The notes under the pieces: model-generated
What the model was told of the DNA's origin: nothing
Databases searched by the model: none
The model's input: the letters and a program-made list of their open reading frames with translations, nothing else
Part shown: positions 43,717 through 55,407 of the stretch, one piece after another
Layout: each line of letters begins with the position of its first letter
Numbering within the stretch: position 1 is the first letter of the stretch
Origin: Armigeres subalbatus
Lineage: Eukaryota; Arthropoda; Insecta; Diptera; Culicidae
Assembly (NCBI RefSeq): GCF_024139115.2
Contig: NC_085140.1
Location: 297,691,293 to 297,755,292, forward strand
Length of the DNA: 64,000 bases
Direction: 5' to 3'
Program-made: the position numbers and the translations under genes

Positions 43717-44965
43717 TTAAAAAAAAATTTCACCGACAAAGGTCTCTGCAAACGGACACAGTCTGCTAAACAGAATTCGGGAGCTTACTTTGTAGGTGGT
43801 ATTGAGGAGTGTTATACCTGGATAATTAGCACTATCAAGTCTGTGCCATTTATTGTAGATAGGACATATGAGGCCATCAAGCCAGCTCGAAGGCATTTCT
43901 TCTCCTTCCCAAATGATTTTAATCACTTGATGGATTTTTTCGTTCAGCCGGTCACTTGGCCGGAATTCCGGCCTTACCGTTCTTTAGCTCTCGTTATTTA
44001 GCTCTTCCTTGGTCTGGTGTTGGTGACACCACTGCTTGTACATCATTCTCAATTCTTATTATGTTTGTGCTTTCTATGTACGATTGTCCATCCAACAATT
44101 ACTCAAAGTACTCCTTCCACCTAGCGACGCTGTCATTGATCATGACTGGGGCCGGTGCGCTTTTCTCGCGCATGTTGTCTTTTCGCAGAACTTCCGTGCG
44201 TCGTTTCTAATAAAGCTCTGCCTCCGAGAGTACTTTTTTTCGTACCCCCGTTTCTTACGTTGATGTAGTTTTTTTGCGGTGTACTATGCGGCCGGGTGTT
44301 TCTCATTTGTCGCTTTTGGCATTCCACATCAAACCAGCATTTCCGTTGGTTTCCTTGTGTGGTACCAAGCACCTTTGTGGCTGTTGAATTGACCGCCTAG
44401 TGGATTTGTTGCCAGAATGCGTTCCCCAGTTGGGTGTCCTTGGATTCTTTCATCGAGCTTATGAGCGAAAGCGCATAGCTCCACAACGCCCTCGCCCGAC
44501 AGTCGCTGTATGTTCTATCACGCCTAGAACCGCACGCGGTGATGCTGGACAGCCTTGCGCGAATCTTACATACCACCAGATAGTGGTCAGAGTCGATATT
44601 TGGTCATCGGAAGGTCCTTAAATCTAGTACATCTAAGAAATGTCGAGGTGTGCTTTCGAATCACTTACCAGCCTCCATCTAATGATTCGACGCTGCTGCT
44701 CACCAAGCACTACAAAACCAGCCTTCTCGCCGCCACTGTAGTAGATGTGATACTTGAATTAAGTACCCGCAATTGGGTCAACTGTGCGGAATTCCCGTTC
44801 TCCTGTTTCTCGCCACCGGACTTACCGAAGTGCTGCTCCACCTAAACCTTTTGCAGCTCTCGAGCAAGGAGGGCAACTCGTACAAATTACAACAGGGTCC
44901 TAACATTCCAAGTACCGAGTTTCTAATCATTTCCGTTAAACATTGCCGTGTCCTTTGCTGATTGT
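43717..44965 (-). pseudogene. Decayed RTE-like LINE (EN start and RT pieces)
   Basis: The minus strand at 43717-43926 reads [38 protein letters not shown] and SRILFSRLCPFAETFVGE, standard RT fingers. Further upstream are NQRKCWFDVECQKRQM (about 44340) and an EN-like KLGTWNVRTLL near 44930-44900. Many stops and frameshifts. The reverse-strand ORFs listed across this stretch are shadows. Confidence 0.75.
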
Positions 44966-45044
44966 CCAATCCTGTATTTTCGATTACATTTTTCGAAGTT
45001 GATTGTTGGCTTTTGCCTTATACATTATGTATTATATATTTAAA

Positions 45045-45425
45045 AACCCTGATTAATCCACCTAGCATTAGTGGCGCCTTTTTCACATTTAGTTAAGACA
45101 CTAACCTTATACGGGGCTTTCAAGCGCAATGACCGTTCGTTATCAAATTCAAAAGTGATCAACAAGGCTTTGTCGAATAAAACTTGTTGCAAAAAAAATC
45201 GGTTAAGGATTACTATACGAAAAGTTGTCAAATGTTTTTTGTAGCGTTTGTGCACAAACATACACACACATACATACGCACGGACAGACAGACATGTGCT
45301 CAGTTCGTCGAGCTGAGTCGATTGGTATATGACACAATGAGTCTCAGAGGCTTCTATAAAAAGTTCGTTTTCGGAGTGAAATGATAGCCTTTCGGATCAA
45401 CTTTTTTGTATGAGAAAGGCAAAAA
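45045..45425 (+). repeat. Dispersed repeat family D, most complete copy (~380 bp)
   Basis: Runs from aaccctgattaatccaccta through aatcggttaaggattac, a CA-rich segment (acatacacacacatacatac), ttcgtcgagctgagtcgatt and ggcttctataaaaagttcg to gtatgagaaaggcaaaaac. Used here as the reference for the copies at 1405, 27905, 31870, 34656, 43545, 58030, 62346 and 63680. Short, non-coding and widely dispersed. It could be a MITE or SINE-like family. I saw no clear TSD. Confidence 0.7.
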
Positions 45426-46014
45426 CGCATCAAACTGTTTCAACAAAGTTTTTTCTGCAATTAAACTACATAATCAAATATGATGATAACTACTTCGTAG
45501 AAGTAAATACCTTTTAGTGACATGTGTAGTGTAAGGTGTATTATGAAGTGGAGGTTCGATTTCCGCTTCAGTCGTCGAAACTCTTCGATAAGCGTAACAT
45601 TCTTCACTAGTATAGTTGGTATTGTCCGTTGCACGTTATCATATATTAGTGTTTAGTGTAAACAACCGTTGGTTGAAGACAGAGAAATTATCTTTTTCAA
45701 TCTTCGGATACTTCAGACATCCACCTGATTCACCAGACGTTTAGATATTTGCAGATTCAATGATGCTCCAGATTTTACACATTTTCTGAAATCGCATTTT
45801 TCCATATCCTGGAGCTGACTTATAGTCAGATACTTTCGATTCTCATCATTGTCATGACATAAACTGTTCAGAATATTATAAGATATTTCTGGTTCCGTAG
45901 AGCTTGAGCTTAATTGTCTGCCCGTAGTTGCTACTCTATTATGGCCAGATCAGCTATTCTTGCACAGAGAACCAACAGATGTTTGCTTGGGGACTAGCAC
46001 TCATCTTCAATGTA

Positions 46015-46511
46015 CGGAAGAACGGTCCAAAATGCACCCCTGGGGCAAAATAGCCTCACTCATATAATCTGTTGTAGTACATTTATGAACGAATATTACC
46101 ATTACAATTCATAATTAGTTATCCATCATTGAGCTCCATTGGAAAAAAAAATAACAAAAATCCCTTCATATTCACTCAAATTTAACGATTTGCTTTTCTT
46201 CCACCCCATCCGTAAGATTGTGGTTCAATCCATTAAGAAAAAACAAACAACCATGCGTTCACCATCATTTTACATGCAATTGAGTCATTTTAGACCACCA
46301 TTCGGGCGTTTTTCCCGAGGCCTATTTTTAAAACATTTTTTAAATGCGTTAGAGAGTCATGAAAACCTTACTGTTTTGAATAGGAGATCATTGTGAAATG
46401 TAGCTGGGTTTGTAAATTCTTCACTTATACTTTGAAACTGTTGGGTGTTTTTGTTTATATGGGCGAAAACATCGAAAAAGCTTAAGGGGTGCATTTTGAA
46501 CCGTTCTCCCC
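46015..46511. mobile_element. 497-bp TA-flanked MITE
   Basis: TIRs cggaagaacggtccaaaatg and, inverted, ggggagaacggttcaaaatg (both continuing caccc). TA flanks both sides (46013-46014, 46512-46513). A partial copy is at 37430-37566. ORF 46139-46396 has no motif. Confidence 0.75.
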
Positions 46512-46522
46512 TACTGGTGATC

Positions 46523-47005
46523 TCATTTGTTAGCTCACAATGGCGCCTGCCACGTCAGAATGCAAGTCAATGTAGGGAAGGGGAAGGAAATGATGATATC
46601 ACTCGCCCACTGCAAGCCGAATATACCTCTACACTTGCCACGAGTTCATACGGAATTTAATGGATTTTTTGGGTTAGGTTTGAGAGGCAGTCTTGGTTAA
46701 CGAGCTGCCAATGTTATAGATAGAAGAAAGCAACTAATGGTATTTCTAATTGGATGCAGGAAACGAGCTTTTAAGTTCATTTCCAATTCTAGTAGCGCAT
46801 GCTAGAATAGTCAAGAAGATATAGGGATAGAAATGGAAACGGTATGGAAGTCCATTTCCAGTTCTAGCGATTGCTAGAACATGAGAAATGTAGAGAAAGA
46901 TACAAAGTAGGAGAATGAAACGGACCTGGGATTAAACCTACGACCTTCTGCGTATGTCTGCCTCAGTAGCAGTAGCAGTAGCCATATGACTACCAAGCCC
47001 GTTAC
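46523..47005 (-). mobile_element. tRNA-headed repeat T, uninterrupted copy 2
   Basis: Colinear with 10211-10535 plus 12383-12558 and continuous where copy 1 carries the pogo-like element. The tRNA-like head on the minus strand begins near 47000 and has a box B-like sequence around gggattaaacc. A cagtagcagtag run lies at 46965-46980. Confidence 0.7.
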
Positions 47006-47458
47006 AGATATTTCTGGTTCCATAGATCCTCAAAACTCATAATGTTCCCACATTCTCTAGGCCTTCCAAACTATACAAATGCTCCAGATTTCTAAGACTT
47101 GTAAATACGTTGTCTAACGTCTGACAAATCAACTCAACTTTTGTTGATCAATTCTATAGGATGGAGATTCTGTAATGCTTTCAAAAATTGTCTAGATTCG
47201 CGAAATGATTCAAACCTCCCTTTTATCTGATTTGTATCTGTTATAGATTACAGAGACACCCAATTTATTACGGATTCCATGAGATTCTCCAGATTTTTCA
47301 GATTCATCATGGCATGTGGGACATTTCCCAAAACGCCTGGCAATGCGGGATGAGTATGCTGAATTCGGGACGTCTGGTCGCTTTAGCCAAGAAAGAGCAG
47401 ATAAAAGTAATGCCAAGCTGCAAAACGATAGAATAAGCTGAATTATAACACACCTATA

Positions 47459-47517
47459 CTGCCGCTAACCGCAAGTAGAACACATCTGTATATGGAGGTA
47501 TATGCGGTTAGCGGCAG
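47459..47517. mobile_element. 59-bp CTGCCG mini-MITE, TSD tata
   Basis: Ends ctgccgctaaccgcaagt and ttagcggcag, with tata on both sides (47455-47458, 47518-47521). The right arm is shortened relative to the 78-bp copy at 39548. Confidence 0.8.
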
Positions 47518-47699
47518 TATACTTAACATGGCATCTCTTATGCATAGTTTTGAAATTTACTGACATACCTACAATTCCTTTGAACAGTACTTCGAAAACG
47601 ATTTTGCAAATTAAGGTCTAAAATACGATACCCAACTATTTTACTCGTGTCGAATTAGTTCTATGGCTCGACCATTTGTCAAACCAATGAAATATCTAC

Positions 47700-48320
47700 T
47701 GATGAGCATCATTGTTCGTCCCATCTCATTGTCGCTACATGATGCAATATCACTATAAACAATCCATCCTAAGCTATTGGGTACTAATAGTCTTAGCGCG
47801 GCGGGGTGTCGCACTTGTGTTTACAACATCACCACCATCAGAAGACGGACCCAACTCAAAGCAACCTCCAGCATATATATTAAACGTCGGAATTTCACGC
47901 TGTGCTGTCGTCGGGTCGGCATAAGGAATTCAATCCCTCCTGCGGATAGTACAACGTCGTCGTCGTCTTCGTTGTCGCTGCCGACTGAAGCTGACGGAAA
48001 ATTGTATACTCGATGTAATAGTCGTTGTAGTCTTCACTCGCCCACCGCCACCACCCACCCACAGACAGTTGCCGTGTCAAGCATCACGCAGCCGGATGCT
48101 GCCTACGCCCCACAGCCACACTGACTGTGTTACCCAAAGGCTATTCTGCGCGCTGCAGCAGTAGTGATCAACATGAGTGTGGAATGTAGCACTTCGGCGA
48201 CGACGACGTTGTCGGAGAAAAAAATAACTTCAAGAGAAGAAGTGATGGGAGCAGTTTCGCGTTCCGCAGATCGAACACCACGAACCGATAAAAGGATTTG
48301 AAAGGACGAAACATTAGGGA
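47700..48320 (+). other. GC-rich, repeat-poor island; possible first exon
   Basis: A stretch with gtcgtcgtcgtc and ccgccaccacccaccc tracts and a TATA-like catatatatta near 47870-47882. No repeat ends were recognised. Frames 47712-47924 and 47777-48124 lack motifs. The composition resembles a mosquito promoter/5' UTR, and a small ORF with a good start context follows at 48173. Confidence 0.4.
48173..48301 (+). CDS. Small ORF of 42 residues (hypothetical)
   Basis: ATG in a good context (gatcaacATGAG) opens MSVECSTSATTTLSEKKITS and continues to RTPRTDKRI, then TGA. It is hydrophilic, Ser/Thr-rich then basic, with no signal peptide or known domain. It could be a short uORF-like or leader peptide, or the start of a spliced protein. 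No strong donor is seen inside. Confidence 0.25.
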   Translation: MSVECSTSATTTLSEKKITSREEVMGAVSRSADRTPRTDKRI

Positions 48321-48446
48321 AGTTCATATTTAAATAGTTCTTTTATGGGACTTTGCAAATGAAACTAAAAAATAATCTAGGTAGAGTAACAGGAGGTAAT
48401 GTTAGCCTAGGATGTAGCGTTGACTCATCACACAAATTATCAATAA

Positions 48447-48711
48447 CTAGTTGACCCGGCAGACGTTGTCCTGCATAGTAGGCGAGAATGTGCATTCCAA
48501 ACTGCCCATGCAAAGTTCGCATAGAAATCACAATTTTAGTTATTCTTGATTTGCTCAACCTTACTCGTAATTTTCCCATTAGGAAATATCATATAAACCC
48601 GTCGGAAACTATAACGAATGTTTCTGCTGAAGATATGAAAAAAATCCATCCAGCCGTTTTCGAGTTATGCGGATACGAACACAGACCATTTCATTTTTAT
48701 ATATAAGAAGA
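48447..48711 (-). mobile_element. Helitron-like element, second family
   Basis: On the minus strand it starts TC (tcttcttatatataaaaatg) after A and ends gacaacgtctgccgggtc, aactag before T. A gac-aac-gtc hairpin lies a dozen bases before CTAG. The body carries aactcgaaaacggctggatg. The same end rules apply as for the 9283 family, but the sequence differs. Confidence 0.7.
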
Positions 48712-49714
48712 TTCTGCGATTCATCACTACATCTTTGAACAAGTATTTCATGCATATTTTATTCACATTACGCTAGATTCATGCACTTCTTCAACTGATA
48801 AACGCAATAAATGTACGTGAAAAATCAGACTCGATTTTTTAGCAGTTTCTTAAGCAGACCGGCAGGCTGTGCAAGAGTTTTTTTTTTGCCCAATAAAGTA
48901 GTTTCCTGAATGGACCTAGTGGATAGATTGAACACTACCAAATTTAGAAAAAAAAACAGGGTCTTATTCTTCCCAGCATGTTTACTGTTTTCCAGTACAT
49001 ACAGCCTCCCTTAACCTAATCCAGCATTGGAGGTACCACAGCTTAACCTCACCAGCTTACCGTTCAACCAAGCCTGCAATGAAATAAGCATAATTGAAGT
49101 ACGGTGCCATGCCGAAGAAAGTCCAATTGATTCTTATAAGGCCAAATATGAATAAGCTTAAAAACGATGCACCCTAACACGGAGTGGCACGAAAAAAAAT
49201 GCTGACTTTCGTTCAGACTATCCTTTCATTCCATCGTTGCGGGTGGCTTCTACAACTTATCGTGGCTCGTCGCGTGGGCTGATGCGTGTAAGATACTGTG
49301 AAAAAAAGCTGGAATGTCAACAGCTGGAACGGAACATGATATACTGTTATTTTCTTATTTAAATAAAACACTGGAGAAAATGCTGAATGGAGGTAATGAT
49401 GTCAATGAAGCTGATGATAATGCTGGAATGTTATCATAGTAAATCCCAACCGTCTTCAACAACATTCCTTTCGCTCGTGAGTTAATGAGCTGTTGCTTGA
49501 AAATAGGTGCTATGTGTAAGTTGCTTCAGGGTCAAGTGTTTCACGAACGTGACGTTTAGGAATACAGTTTATTTGGTGGATCACACAATCGGTAGAAGGA
49601 TGAATGGAATTTTTGTTGGAAAGCTAGTTGAAAAAGGATACACTTTAAAAAAAAAACTAGAAATTTAGTTTACTATGTTCTGAAAACTCATATGTGATTT
49701 ACAATGTTGTTAAA
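48712..49714. other. Non-coding, repeat-poor stretch
   Basis: About 1 kb without ORFs of note or recognisable repeat ends. Possibly host intron or intergenic sequence. Confidence 0.35.
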
Positions 49715-49835
49715 AATGTATTGGAGGTAACCACTTTCCATTCGATGGGACTCGAACACACGATCCGCAGTACGCTAGACTGGTGCTTTAACCAACTAAA
49801 CTACGAAGGACCTCGGTCGGCCTTCGCAACCTAGC
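49715..49835 (-). mobile_element. tRNA-like SINE head, single copy
   Basis: On the minus strand gtagtttagttggttaaagc, accagtctagcgtactgcgg and gtgtgttcgagtcccatcg read as a tRNA-like module with a near-consensus box B (gttcgagtcc). It is the monomer of the inverted dimer at 42815-43131. The acceptor stem does not close and the sequence runs into the SINE body aatggaaagtggttacctcc, so it is not a functional tRNA. Confidence 0.65.
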
Positions 49836-49961
49836 GGCTACTGAATGAGCTCGAGATTCCCAAATTGGACGCATAGTCAAATCACTCGCAATCCATTTGT
49901 CAAGGCAAGAGCACGCAACTCAGGTTCAGTTCAATTTCAATTAAAGTTAACTGTACTGAAG

Positions 49962-50100
49962 TCGAGTCAAGTACGAGACAAGGTGTCAAGGTGCAATTAA
50001 GTGGTGGAATTTAATGGGATTGTACAAACTCGTCTTATTACAAGTAAAGATATTCCACTAAAAAAACTCAAAATAATTTTCTTAACAGCTCGAAAAAGTT
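49962..50100 (+). repeat. Half copy of the 26.8-kb palindrome family
   Basis: gtcgagtcaagtacgagaca, caattaagtggtggaattta and gggattgtacaaactcgtct match the right arm at 26903-27015. The element continues as agatattccactaaaaaaac. Confidence 0.75.
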
Positions 50101-50664
50101 ATTTGCACGTCTAGCAAGATTCATGGGTACGACTGAAAAAGTACTTAATGGGCGCATTGTGGACGTCTTTTTTTTCTAGATCTTTTGGTCATCGTACCTC
50201 GACTGCTAAACCCGGCTCTCTGCTTGACATCTCAACATCATATTGAGGCACATTGGGGTGTCCAGTTAGTCTTGCGAGCAAAGGCGAGCATATTCAAACC
50301 TATTTATTGTTCAGAAAATCTTCATATCTGTATCTCAAATCAAAAAATCTGTATCCACTTAAACCAGATCAAAATCTATGTCGACAAAGTTAGATTTGTA
50401 AAAGTAAGATGAAGATGAAGTGAATTGAATATGGTCTTCACTCAAGCCCGCTTCACCAGTCAATCAAGTCATAATTTTACATGATTTTGAAAAATTTTAA
50501 AGGGATATGATCAACATTATTTGGTTTTTCAAGCTTGAAGATATGATAATTTTTCGATAATATCTGTCAAAAGTTTGTCTTTCACTGTTGTAGCCATACA
50601 CAACTTTATTGAACTAACTTTTAGTCACACTAAAAAGAAGTTCTGACAAAGTGTTTTGTGTCTT

Positions 50665-50830
50665 TCTTCTTAATATTATTGGTTTTACATCCCCCACTGG
50701 GACATTGCCGCCTTGCTGCTTTGTTCATTTAGCACTACCACAGTTATTAATCGCAATGTTTCTAAGCCGAGTTTCCATTTTTGCTTTCGTTTATCGTGAG
50801 GCTAACACGATGATACTTTTATGCCCAGCG
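50665..50830 (-). mobile_element. SINE S, truncated copy
   Basis: ttcttcttaatattattggt, catcccccactgggacattg, tcgtgaggctaacacgatga and acttttatgcccag are colinear with 53391-53684. The tRNA-like head is missing. Confidence 0.75.
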
Positions 50831-50896
50831 TTTCAAATTTCTAGAGCGTTTTCTGAGGCCATCTGTGTTCAAATAAGATTTAGCATTTTACTAGCA

Positions 50897-51747
50897 TAAT
50901 GTGACCAGACAAATTATGTGTGAGCGCGGGACAAAAAAAGTTCATAATTTAATATGTTTTAGTAACACGCTTGAATCAAATCTTTCAATTTTTTATTTGT
51001 TACCAACGCTTAGATTGCTAACTGTTCGATAACAGACAACTTACTTTACAAGTCAAAGCTTTCTTCGCACCTTGAATGTGCAACTCAATGTAGCTGCCAT
51101 GGCGTTTCGTATAATTTTAAAGTTTAGCGGTTCCCTGTCCGATAACTGTAAAACTGTTCGACTATTGAATTGTAGTTCAGAAGCGTTGTAGTTGAATGAC
51201 TTTCAGCTGTTGATCGTCTAGTGTATTGAATTTTGTAAGGAAATATTTTTTTGTAGCGGTATGATATCAAACCTCGAAAATTATTTCCGAATAACCTATA
51301 GAACTTTTTCTAAAATACATAACAAAAGTAAATGCTGTGATTAAGGAATAATTAGATCATATTTTTCTGAAAGTTGGTTGAAGCTTTCGCCCTCAGGAAT
51401 ATGGCCCACGGTTTTTGTTCCAATTCATTTCCAAACAGGTGAGACAAGATTCCCAGGGTATAAGGCTTGGGTAAAACAATCTATAGAGATAATTAAATTT
51501 TAGTCTGAGTTCCAAAAGAACATTTTAATCTAGATTTTCATGATCCATATGCCTTACAAAACGTTAGTCTTAGTCAAAATTATAAATTTAAAAAATCTAA
51601 TAACTTCTTTTCAAATACTAATTAATAGCTAATAATGTATTCTATTTTTCTGTATTTCGCGGGACATTATCTCGAAATAAGTTGAATGCAGGACGTTTCG
51701 CGGGACGCTTCACAAATAGTGAAAATGCGGTACGTATGGTCACATTA
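50897..51747. mobile_element. 851-bp hAT-like element, TSD tactagca/tactaaca
   Basis: TIRs taatgtgaccagac and, inverted, taatgtgaccatac. The flanking octamers tactagca (50889-50896) and tactaaca (51748-51755) differ at one base. Near the ends are gcgggac motifs in inverted order. No ORF. Related in layout to the element at 52114. Confidence 0.75.
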
Positions 51748-52004
51748 TACTAACAAATCCTGGTCAAGTATCATTTATCTCTATAAACTGTCAGTAAAGT
51801 ACTAAACCTGCCCTAGCCAACATGTTCTGTATTTTTAAATCAGGATCTAGTTACAGGTAACAACAACTATTTTGTTAGTTCTTGTTTGTTTGCGCCTATA
51901 AATTAACATTTTGAAACAACAATAATGAAAGTTTTAAAAACAGCCAAAAATTTGGTTGTTTCAAACCAAACAGTTTTCCCTCCGTAAAGAAGGCAACCTA
52001 CGAC

Positions 52005-52047
52005 CTATCGGCATATACAGATATGCTCGACTTGCGGTTAGCGGCAG
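52005..52047. mobile_element. Half copy of the CTGCCG mini-MITE
   Basis: gatatgctcgacttgcggtt followed by agcggcag and tata. Only the right arm remains. Confidence 0.65.
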
Positions 52048-52113
52048 TATAGTGTTTATTCGGACAAAGTGAAGTGAGACTGGATGGTGAAAAATTTGAA
52101 GTTGTACAATAAT

Positions 52114-54085
52114 TAGGCTGACCATACGTACCGTATTTAACGGGACAGTCCCGTTTTTCAGACCTTATTGTGCTGTCCCGTCGTAATCTAAAAAATCCTC
52201 AATTTGTCCCGTTTTTTCATTAATCCTTAGAATTTGCCTAATTTGGCAGTGGCTTGAACGGAACCGGTAACTTGGTAGGGTATCTGTTCCCATATTAATA
52301 ACAGCCCGTATATTAATCCCAACCGTCGATAAACCAAATAAAAAATCAATTTAATTACAATTTCTCACATCGTATGTACACAATAATGGATGGAACACAT
52401 TCTTGAATGTTTGGAATATTATTCAAGATTTTTTTAAAGCAAGAATATCCTGAAAATCAGGTCACGTCTCAACGTCAATAAAAATAAGCGCAGGGACGAC
52501 ATTCTAATTCCCAGATTAAGTTTATTTTATTTATTTTTCAATCTTGAGAGGTAGGTAATTCTATTTTTTTTTTTAAACTGCTTTATCACATATTTTTATT
52601 TGATTCTTTTTTAATTATTATCTTTTTATTATCTATTAATAAAGATATAATTATTCAAAGTCTAGAGCGGTTTCAAACCAAGGGAAAATTTGGTCTTCCC
52701 ACGCTTTAAGACTGGTTTACAGATCAGAAGCTTGTCTGCAAATTTTGCTTCCATATGTGTGGGCGAGATTCGTGGGATTCCGTTGGTAGAAAATTAGAAT
52801 TTCGGCCTGATTTAAAATACAATCCGGCGGAAATCTCTAAGAGTCCGAGCTGTAAAGCAGTCTACCAAATTAGCCAGGATCTGTTTTACTTTTAGCGACG
52901 AAATTGCATGAGTCTCGCCTCTTTGGAAGCACAAGGGGACAAAATAAATGGACAAGATTCCCAAGACATGAGGTTACTTTTACCGTCATTTAAATCAATT
53001 TCGATCTAAAAGGACTGTGGATTGATTAGATTTGACATGGAAATAATTGAATTACATTTGTTGAGATTCTTGTTATGTTATTCTTATCCGCAGATTTTCC
53101 GCCACTTATATTCATGGGAAAGGGTTTGGCACGGGAAATCAATAATCCCACCCTATTGCTCTTTTCTTATTTGTCTTTTGACATTTTGCCTTAATCGTAC
53201 AACAACGTGATAATGGTTAGTAATAAAATTATTATAATATTAGACAATCCATAAGACAGCTGCGATCAGCTGACGATTTTTGTTTACCTTGATTTTTTGA
53301 CAGATTCTGACCGGACTGACAGAACAATCCAAAGGAAATTGCGAAAAACGCGATTTACACCAGAAGTGAGTTGCCTTCAACTGCATACACTTCTTCTTCT
53401 TCTTCATTGGCATTACATCCCCACACTGGGACATTGCCGCCTCGCAGCTTAGTGTTCATTAAGCACTTCCACAGTTATTAACTGCGAGGTTTCTAAGCCA
53501 GGATACCATTTCTGCATTCGTATATCATGAGGCTAACACGATGATACTTTTATGCCCAGGGTCGTCGAGACAATTTCCAATCCAAAAATTGCCTAGACCG
53601 GCACCGGGAATCGAACCCAGCCACCCTCAGCATGGTCTTGCTTTGTAGCCGCGCATCTTACCGCACGGCTAAGGAGGGCCTCAGCTGCATACACACTTTG
53701 TTTTGATTTAGATTGTCAGTCCCATCGCTGAATGTCCTCATGGATAGCCTAATTGCATGTTTGAGAGTGGATTAAAATAAAATTTCAAAATTCCTCAATT
53801 AAAAAAAAAATGATGATGCTTATTTTTTTATTCCTTCGTGTTTTTGTCCAAGCCCCTTTGAAGAGTAAAATATTTGTAGTTTAGTATTTTTCCACAACTA
53901 GCTTAAAGGGTGGTGAATGATGCACTCTAAAAACTTTCTCTAACTTCTCACACGGAAAATAAAAATAAAGCCAATCGATTTTGGAATTTCCACAGCTCTT
54001 GAATGTTATCACAAGGTTTTTTGACATGTTTCGTTTTGCAAGCGCGTGTGTCCCGTTTTTGCACCGAAATGATCTGGTCAGCCTA
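52114..54085. mobile_element. 1.97-kb hAT-like transposon, perfect 8-bp TSD
   Basis: TIRs taggctgaccatac and, inverted, taggctgaccagat. The octamer acaataat flanks both sides exactly (52106-52113, 54086-54093). Around 52675-52930 the plus strand reads ERFQTKGKFGLPTL, WFTDQKLVCKFCFHMC, GRDSWDSVGRK and AVYQISQDLF with stops, consistent with a decayed BED-type zinc finger at the start of a hAT transposase. A complete SINE has inserted at 53391-53684. Confidence 0.85.
53391..53684 (-). mobile_element. Complete SINE S (Feilai-like) with TSD
   Basis: On the minus strand the element opens with a tRNA-like head: ccttagccgtgcggtaagat (box A region), cgcggctacaaagc and ggttcgattcccggtgccgg (box B). 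Then come ctgggcataaaagtatcatc, cgtgttagcctcatgatata, a cagttaataactgtggaagt block and a gaagaagaagaag tail. The direct repeat ctgcatacac (53381-53390, 53685-53694; 13 bp with one mismatch) flanks it. Confidence 0.9.
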
Positions 54086-54514
54086 ACAATAATTTGTGCA
54101 CCTTGGAACTCTACAATGACGTGCGGTCAGGCATGTAAAATGTCATCTGCATGTCATTTGACTAATTTGTTCATAACTTTCTTCAGAAGCCAAATTTACT
54201 TCATAATTTTAGATGTACTCATAACGCTTAAGTAGGGCTATATTTTTGTCCAAGGGTACATTACTCTAAATATAACATCTGCTGCTGGAAAGCCAAAACT
54301 CTTCAAAATGTCACGTGTCATTTGACATAATGTCATTTGAATGACATTTTGCCTCCCACGCCTCAGATTACATATTTACAGCAATGTCTTGTTGGACAAA
54401 GTTGTAGGTACATTTAAGCGCTATAAGTTCGCCATACCTCGGGAGTTGATAGCTATCGCCTGAAAAAAGTTCTGGGAAAAATATGCAAACGAATGCAAAT
54501 GACATTTTACAACA

Positions 54515-54965
54515 CTGCGTGCGGTAATGATGTAACCACAAAGTGAAAAGGCGTATTGCAGCTGCGAACTTGTTATGGAATTCGTAGTCAGCAAGTCCCG
54601 TAATCTGCCAACAAAGACGAAATTTGCGCTATATACTACTCTGATTCCAGTGGCTTTATACAGCCATGAAACATGGACGTTCAAGGAGACCGATCGCACA
54701 GCTTTCGGAATATTTGAGCATAAGGTGCTGTTGACAATAATCGGCGGTTAAGAGGAAAACGGGTGTATAAAGGGATGAATATTGTTAAGCTAATACAACA
54801 CAGCAGACTACGGTGGACTGAGCACGTTGTTTGTATGCCGGAAGAGCGTCAAGCGCAGATACTATTCAGGCCGGAGGATTAGTGGAAGGCCGCGCACACG
54901 GTATCTTTTTACAGTTGAAGAGGACCTGAGGGCACTGAACTTCAAAGCGACAAGAAGCGATTGGC
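54515..54965 (+). pseudogene. RTE-like LINE 3' fragment
   Basis: Aligns to 5858-6350: gtgaaaaggcgtattgcagc, ggctttatacagccatgaaa, catggacgttcaaggag, gaagagcgtcaagcgcag. Protein traces are VALYSHETWTFKETDRTAF, IFEHKVLLTIIGG and EEDLRALNF. Frameshifts present. Sister of the nested LINE at 4850-6375. Confidence 0.8.
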
Positions 54966-55147
54966 AATAGAGTTTATATAATTTTTATGTAGAGGAAGTT
55001 GCCTGGTTGTGGGCACAGTTAACTACTCTTACCATAACTTTGTTGAATTAAATATTTATAAAGTCAAGAGAAAAAAAATAAAAAAATAAACTTTTTATGA
55101 AATAGTAAATTTTGACAACATTTTTTTTACCGGTGTGGATACCACTG

Positions 55148-55396
55148 TGGGTCTCAAGTAGCATTGCAAGCAAAGGCGTAGGATTTCCAATCCGAAGATG
55201 GCGAGTTCGATTCTCGGTCCGGTCTAGGGTGCTTTCGGGTGGGAAACATTCTCGACTCCCTGTGCATAGTGTATCCATTGTACTTGCCACACAAGATACA
55301 TAATCATGCAATGGCGGGCATAGAAAGTTTTCAATTAATAACTGAGGAAATATTAATAGAATACTAAGTTGAAAAGCAGGTCAAAAAGAAGAAGAA
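55148..55396 (+). mobile_element. Feilai-type SINE with 11-bp TSD
   Basis: The head has ggcgagttcgattctcggtc (box B), then cggtctagggtgctttcggg, gccacacaagatacataatc, a ttttcaattaataactgagg block and an aagaagaagaa tail. The direct repeat ggataccactg lies at 55137-55147 and 55397-55407. This is the empty-site paralogue for the MITE at 7361. Confidence 0.9.
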
Positions 55397-55407
55397 GGAT
55401 ACCACTG

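Noticed and set aside
49715..49835. Functional tRNA genes at the SINE heads (7.2, 12.5, 42.9, 49.8, 53.6, 55.2, 63.9 kb)
   Set aside because: Box B is recognisable but acceptor stems do not close and each continues into a SINE body.
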